A DNA stretch of 64,000 nucleotides, from positions 496,001-560,000 of the forward strand of contig JACJXD010000001.1 in the NCBI GenBank assembly GCA_020636845.1, read 5' to 3'. The position numbers were made by a program, and so were the translations under genes. Below the pieces are notes generated by a model, which ran no database searches, was not told the origin of the DNA, and saw nothing but the letters and a program-made list of their open reading frames with translations. Below, in pieces: positions 60,577 through 64,000 of this stretch; positions within the stretch are counted from its first letter, which is position 1, and each line of letters opens with the position of its first letter. Origin of the DNA: Bacteroidales bacterium. Lineage in GTDB: Bacteria; Bacteroidota; Bacteroidia; Bacteroidales; Tenuifilaceae.

Positions 60577-61977
60577 ATGGATTTTTACGCAGAAGACGCA
60601 AATATATTCGAAGGCTTTAACTCCGATACATCCGACAATCGGCAAAAAGTTTACATTGAAACTTATGGCTGCCAAATGAATGTTAACGACAGCGAGGTTA
60701 TTGCTTCAATACTAACTACAAACGGTTATGCCATAACCAGCAACATTCATGATGCCGATGTTATTCTCATTAATACTTGTTCCATTAGGGAAAATGCCGA
60801 AGTTCGTGTTTTTGGTAGGATTGATTTATTTGGTCAGATAAAAAAGAATAAACCATCGGTGCTTATTGGCGTTTTGGGTTGTATGGCCGAAAGGCTCAAA
60901 AAGCAACTTCTTGAACAGAAAAAAGTGGTTGATGTTGTTGTTGGCCCTGATGCATACCGTGAACTGCCCATTTTACTCCGAGCCGCTGAAGAAGGACAAA
61001 AAGGAGTAAACGTTCTCTTATCGCGCGAAGAAACATACGCCGACATTAGCCCTGTACGTTTAGATAAAAATGGCGTTTCCGCCTTTGTCTCTATTATGAG
61101 AGGCTGCAACAACATGTGCTCATACTGCGTTGTTCCCTACACCAGAGGTGCAGAAAGGAGCCGTGACCCCAAAAGCATAGTAAGAGAAGTTGAAGAACTC
61201 GTAAAGGACGGATATAGGGAGGTTACCCTTTTAGGACAAAATGTAAACTCGTACAGATGGGAAGAAAGCAAAGGCATGATTAAGCATTTTGTAAACTTTT
61301 CCGATTTACTGGAAATGGTTGCCTTAATTAACCCATCGCTTCGTGTTCGCTTTTCTACCTCGCATCCAAAGGACCTTACAAACGACGTTTTGTACACCAT
61401 GGCTATGTACGAAAATATTTGTAACCATATTCACCTTCCCGTTCAATCCGGTTCTTCACGAATTTTAAAGTTGATGAACCGAAAATATACTCGCGAAGAT
61501 TATTTAGCAAGAATTTCGGCTATTCGGGAAATTATTCCCGATTGCGCAATATCAACAGATATTATTACCGGTTTTTGTACCGAAACCGAGTTGGATCACG
61601 ACATGACCCTTAGCTTAATGCAAGAGGTAGGTTTCGACTTTGCCTACATGTTTAAATATTCCGAAAGACCTAACACCAAAGCCGCACGGTTATTATCCGA
61701 TGATGTCCCCGAAGAGGTTAAAACAAGAAGACTCACGGAAATTATAGAACTGCAAGGAAAACTTTCCGAACAAAGTAAGCGCAACGACATTGGCAAAAGT
61801 TACGAAGTGCTAATTGAAGGCGTGTCGAAAAAATCGCAGGACGAATTTTACGGAAGGACTACCCACAACAAGGTTGTGGTATTTCCAAAAGGCAATCACA
61901 AAATCGGAGAGTTTGTTTTTGTTGAAATATTGGATTGTACTCCGGCAACGCTCATTGGTAAAATAGTTAACGAATAG
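60577..61977 (+). CDS. miaB: tRNA-2-methylthio-N6-dimethylallyladenosine synthase
   Basis: A 466-residue radical-SAM methylthiotransferase that adds methylthio groups at tRNA position 37. It has the N-terminal UPF0004 cluster domain (Cys in YGCQMN, NTCSIREN and LGCMAE), the radical-SAM CxxxCxxC as RGCNNMCSYCVVPYTRG (about 172-188), and a TRAM domain at the end (SYEVLIEGVSKKSQDEFYGR). Length is usual. Its TAG (61975-61977) is directly followed by the stop of the convergent RsmB-like gene, with no hairpin between. Confidence 0.97.
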   Translation: MDFYAEDANIFEGFNSDTSDNRQKVYIETYGCQMNVNDSEVIASILTTNGYAITSNIHDADVILINTCSIRENAEVRVFGRIDLFGQIKKNKPSVLIGVLGCMAERLKKQLLEQKKVVDVVVGPDAYRELPILLRAAEEGQKGVNVLLSREETYADISPVRLDKNGVSAFVSIMRGCNNMCSYCVVPYTRGAERSRDPKSIVREVEELVKDGYREVTLLGQNVNSYRWEESKGMIKHFVNFSDLLEMVALINPSLRVRFSTSHPKDLTNDVLYTMAMYENICNHIHLPVQSGSSRILKLMNRKYTREDYLARISAIREIIPDCAISTDIITGFCTETELDHDMTLSLMQEVGFDFAYMFKYSERPNTKAARLLSDDVPEEVKTRRLTEIIELQGKLSEQSKRNDIGKSYEVLIEGVSKKSQDEFYGRTTHNKVVVFPKGNHKIGEFVFVEILDCTPATLIGKIVNE

Positions 61978-63168
61978 TTAACTAACTCTTACCAACCGAG
62001 CCATATAAAAGCCGTCGTATCCGGTCGTAGGGTAAAGGGTTTGTTCTTTATCCAACTTAAAATTGCTGTGTAAATCCAGAAATTGTTGTACTTGCTTTTC
62101 GTTTTCCGAAGGCAAAATACTACAGGTTGAATATACCAACTTACCTCCAACTTTAACCATTTTTGAATATCCGCTTAAAATATCCGCTTGAATTTTTTTC
62201 AATTCGTTAACGGCGTTTAGCGTTAATCTCCATTTTGCATCGGGGTTTCGGCGAAACACGCCTGTTCCCGAACACGGAGCATCAATTAAAAGCCTATCGG
62301 CGGTTCCTGCGAGCCGCTTCACAACTTTCGACGATTCTATTTCACGTGTTTCCACAATAGAAACTCCAGCTCTACGTCCTCTTCTTCGTAATTCTTCCAA
62401 CTTCCACGCAGCAGTATCCAGAGCAACAATTCTTCCTTTATTTCCCATTAAACTGGCTAAGTGTAAGGTTTTCCCTCCATTTCCCGCACATGCGTCAATC
62501 ACCCTCATTCCCGGAACAACCTCCAAAAATTCCGAAACTTGCTGCGAGGAATAATCTTGTTGCTCGAACCATCCTTGCTTAAATAATCTTGATGCAAATA
62601 TGTTTGCCTTACTAACCAAATGAATTGCATCGGAATCGCCTAATGCTTCTACCTTATAACCCTCGCGTTCCAGTTCGTTTAAAAGAATATCCCTTGTACA
62701 ATGAATTCTATTGGCTCTAAGAATTTGAGAAGCCGGAGCCGTTAGTGTCTCGAACTCCTTTTCCATTTTATCGCCTAACTCTTCATATGCCAATTGATCT
62801 AGCCAGTCAGGAATTGAAAGGCGTATAGCCCTTTTATGCGACAAACGTTTAAAGGCCTCTTGCGTTTTAACCTTAAAATTCTTCGTTATTCCTTCGGCAA
62901 ATGCTTCGTTTCCAAATAACACACGATACACATCAATTGCCGTTTCGTAATTAAAACTTTTGCTCCCAAAGCAATCATCACTCACACTTTTAAGTAATCG
63001 CCACCACTGAACCATTCCATGTAAGGTTTCTACATAAAATGATTTCTGATTTTGGTGCCAACCGTTACCTGTTTTTAGCCAATAAGCGATTGTTTGGTCA
63101 AGCATTCTGCCATCTTCAAAAATATCCTTTAAACTATCGGAAAGTATTATGTGAAAAGTATCTGTCAT
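61978..63168 (-). CDS. RsmB/NOP2-family RNA cytosine-C5 methyltransferase
   Basis: A 396-residue rRNA m5C methyltransferase, close in layout to RsmB: an N-terminal NusB-like helical region (1-150) and a SAM-dependent catalytic domain with VIDACAGNGGKTLHLASLMG (SAM site), LLIDAPCSGTGVFRRNPDAKW (motif IV Cys) and VYSTCSILPSENEKQV (motif VI nucleophile Cys). Both essential cysteines are intact. The ATG at 63168 follows an in-frame TTG (63177) and is preferred. TAACTTTG at 63200-63207 on the minus strand is its -7 element. The exact cytosine modified is not readable from sequence. Confidence 0.92.
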   Translation of the reverse strand: MTDTFHIILSDSLKDIFEDGRMLDQTIAYWLKTGNGWHQNQKSFYVETLHGMVQWWRLLKSVSDDCFGSKSFNYETAIDVYRVLFGNEAFAEGITKNFKVKTQEAFKRLSHKRAIRLSIPDWLDQLAYEELGDKMEKEFETLTAPASQILRANRIHCTRDILLNELEREGYKVEALGDSDAIHLVSKANIFASRLFKQGWFEQQDYSSQQVSEFLEVVPGMRVIDACAGNGGKTLHLASLMGNKGRIVALDTAAWKLEELRRRGRRAGVSIVETREIESSKVVKRLAGTADRLLIDAPCSGTGVFRRNPDAKWRLTLNAVNELKKIQADILSGYSKMVKVGGKLVYSTCSILPSENEKQVQQFLDLHSNFKLDKEQTLYPTTGYDGFYMARLVRVS

Positions 63169-63199
63169 CGAATACAAGTTTATTATACATTTACTGGGA

Positions 63200-63207
63200 C
63201 AAAGTTA
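63200..63207 (-). promoter_or_regulatory. -7 element for the RsmB-like gene
   Basis: The minus strand reads TAACTTTG, an exact TAnnTTTG, 31 bases upstream of ATG 63168. Confidence 0.45.
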
Positions 63208-63243
63208 GTTCAATAAAAGTACAAACCTTCACAAAAAAACAAA

Positions 63244-63272
63244 AAAGGGACTGTTTGTATAACAGCCCCTTT
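63244..63272 (-). terminator. Terminator after the AT-hook-like gene
   Basis: AAAGGGACTGTT (63244-63255) pairs with AACAGCCCCTTT (63261-63272) with one mismatch. On the minus strand a T-rich run follows. Confidence 0.75.
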
Positions 63273-63290
63273 ACAGAATTTTTTATACCA

Positions 63291-63929
63291 TTACATTAGT
63301 TTTCCTTCGAACTCAGATTTTACAGAACCGTCCTCGTTAAACCATCCCGGTAGTCCGTAAAACGAACCTTTTTGCCCTGGCTGGTGGTACTTTACAACCG
63401 ATTTATCGTACTTGGTAAGACGTGTTAGATTTGTTGATATTGCCATCCGAACTCTATCCTTATCGCTTTCATCAATTCCCAACTTTTCCATAGCAGCAAG
63501 GGTTATAGAGTTGGCCAACATAAAACTCTTTTTCGAACCTAAAACTTCATTTATTAAGTCGATCCATTTAACCTTGTCTTCCCCTTTTCCCTTTTTAATA
63601 GGTTTTCTTAAAGAAGATGATTTTGGTTTACGACCACGTTTTTTAGGAACAGCCAATTCTGTCTTTACCTTTGGTTTACGACCGCGTTTTTTAGGTTCCT
63701 TTTTTACTTCAACGGCATCTGTTTCAATCCTTACTTTTGGCTTACGACCACGTTTTTTAGGAGCAGGTTTATTTCCCATTTCCTGCGAAGCCACTTCATT
63801 TTGAGGCATTTCGACTTTTTTCAGAATCGACTGTAAACTTTCGATTCTGCGCTGAGCTCTATCAATTTCGGTTTGATAAAGATCGATTAGATCGTCAACC
63901 TCTTTTTGGGTAAGTTTAATTTGTTTCAT
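63291..63929 (-). CDS. AT-hook-like DNA-binding protein with coiled coil and C-terminal globular domain
   Basis: A 212-residue basic protein. Residues 5-45 form a probable coiled coil (QKEVDDLIDLYQTEIDRAQR). Residues about 57-108 carry three KKRGRKPK repeats, each resembling the minor-groove-binding AT-hook core (RGRKP variant). Residues about 120-212 look globular, with WIDLINEVLGSKKSFMLANSI and SFYGLPGWFNEDG, perhaps a winged-helix type. Such AT-hook strings are well known in eukaryotic HMGA proteins and rarer in bacteria. It is likely nucleoid-associated. The terminator after it, and the RsmB-like gene downstream with its own -7 element, separate the two. Confidence 0.75.
   Translation of the reverse strand: MKQIKLTQKEVDDLIDLYQTEIDRAQRRIESLQSILKKVEMPQNEVASQEMGNKPAPKKRGRKPKVRIETDAVEVKKEPKKRGRKPKVKTELAVPKKRGRKPKSSSLRKPIKKGKGEDKVKWIDLINEVLGSKKSFMLANSITLAAMEKLGIDESDKDRVRMAISTNLTRLTKYDKSVVKYHQPGQKGSFYGLPGWFNEDGSVKSEFEGKLM
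63622..63761. repeat. Three direct repeats encoding the AT-hook-like motifs
   Basis: Three nearly identical units of about 26 bases (63622-63648, 63670-63695, 63735-63761; plus-strand core ACGACCACG or ACGACCGCG followed by T6 AGG) lie inside the AT-hook-like gene. DNA-level identity beyond codon need suggests recent repeat expansion or contraction. Confidence 0.75.
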
Positions 63930-64000
63930 TGATTTTATCTTTACGTTATGGTTAATTGGTTTTCAAAAATAAGAATAAACTAAAAATTGAACGAACTTAT

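Noticed and set aside
63622..63761. The threefold repeat as a CRISPR-like or mobile repeat
   Set aside because: The units are in frame, encode KKRGRKPK each time and lie inside one gene, so they are a protein-coding repeat.
1..64000. tRNA, rRNA, CRISPR arrays, transposases, integrases and attachment sites
   Set aside because: None was visible: no cloverleaf with TTCGA arm in spacers, no regular spaced repeats, no transposase or integrase motifs, and all larger frames have ordinary chromosomal functions.

Overview
The window is a bacterial chromosomal segment from a member of the Bacteroidota, most likely the Bacteroidales/Marinilabiliales side. The sequence evidence is: vegetative promoters of the phylum type (TTTG near -33 and TAnnTTTG near -7) before many genes, Shine-Dalgarno sequences rarely obvious, low to moderate GC, and typical gene families and neighbourhoods. 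These include the coaX / outer membrane protein / TPR / lptC / CorC-like / PpiD-like cluster, glycine-lipid acyltransferases, a DUF5723-like outer membrane protein, PD40-OmpA proteins and a long PurF-like enzyme. I see no rRNA, tRNA, insertion sequence, prophage, CRISPR array or intergenic gap above 300 bases. Species is not assignable by eye.

Layout. 1-6.9 kb: the 3' end of pnp, a prolyl oligopeptidase lipoprotein, a deoxynucleoside kinase, a TPR/OmpA-like lipoprotein, a SpoU RNA methyltransferase and sucC, most separated by strong hairpin terminators. 6.9-23.0 kb: an export locus. On the minus strand lie tolC, a HlyD-type adaptor, one MacB/LolD-type ATPase and four consecutive ~780-810-residue FtsX/MacB-like permeases; divergent from them lie an NtrC-type response regulator and its histidine kinase. 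23.1-29.1 kb: minus-strand metabolic and maintenance genes (a DUF2892-type protein, arginine deiminase, gcvP, a metallo-beta-lactamase-fold hydrolase, pcm). 29.2-32.9 kb: a degenerate Gfo/Idh-like protein with a sugar-phosphate transferase, thpR and elbB. 32.9-44.8 kb: a small lipoprotein, mfd, coaX and an envelope-biogenesis cluster ending in a PpiD-like chaperone. 45-50.6 kb: a lipoprotein, a DUF5723-like protein and a PD40/OmpA protein. 50.6-53.2 kb: marC-like gene and a glycine-lipid (glsA-glsB-like) pair. 53.2-64 kb: a long PurF-like enzyme, a split transketolase, SPOR and LEA-type envelope proteins, glpK, yebC, miaB, an RsmB-like methyltransferase and an AT-hook-like protein.

How the parts work together. 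The most informative non-coding region is the 182-base divergent spacer between tolC and the response-regulator gene. It carries a GG-N10-GC (-24/-12) sigma-54 promoter candidate facing tolC, two tandem TGTAAA-N5-TTTACA palindromes centred about 88 and 111 bases upstream of the predicted tolC start point, and a vegetative TAnnTTTG promoter for the regulator. Together with the AAA+ regulator and its kinase this reads as a complete sigma-54 switch controlling a TolC/HlyD/ABC/multi-FtsX export operon. The substrate and inducing signal cannot be read from the sequence.

Start codons were chosen using signal peptides, family N-termini and promoter position. In several cases a TAnnTTTG element lies inside the longest possible reading frame and rules out its upstream start.
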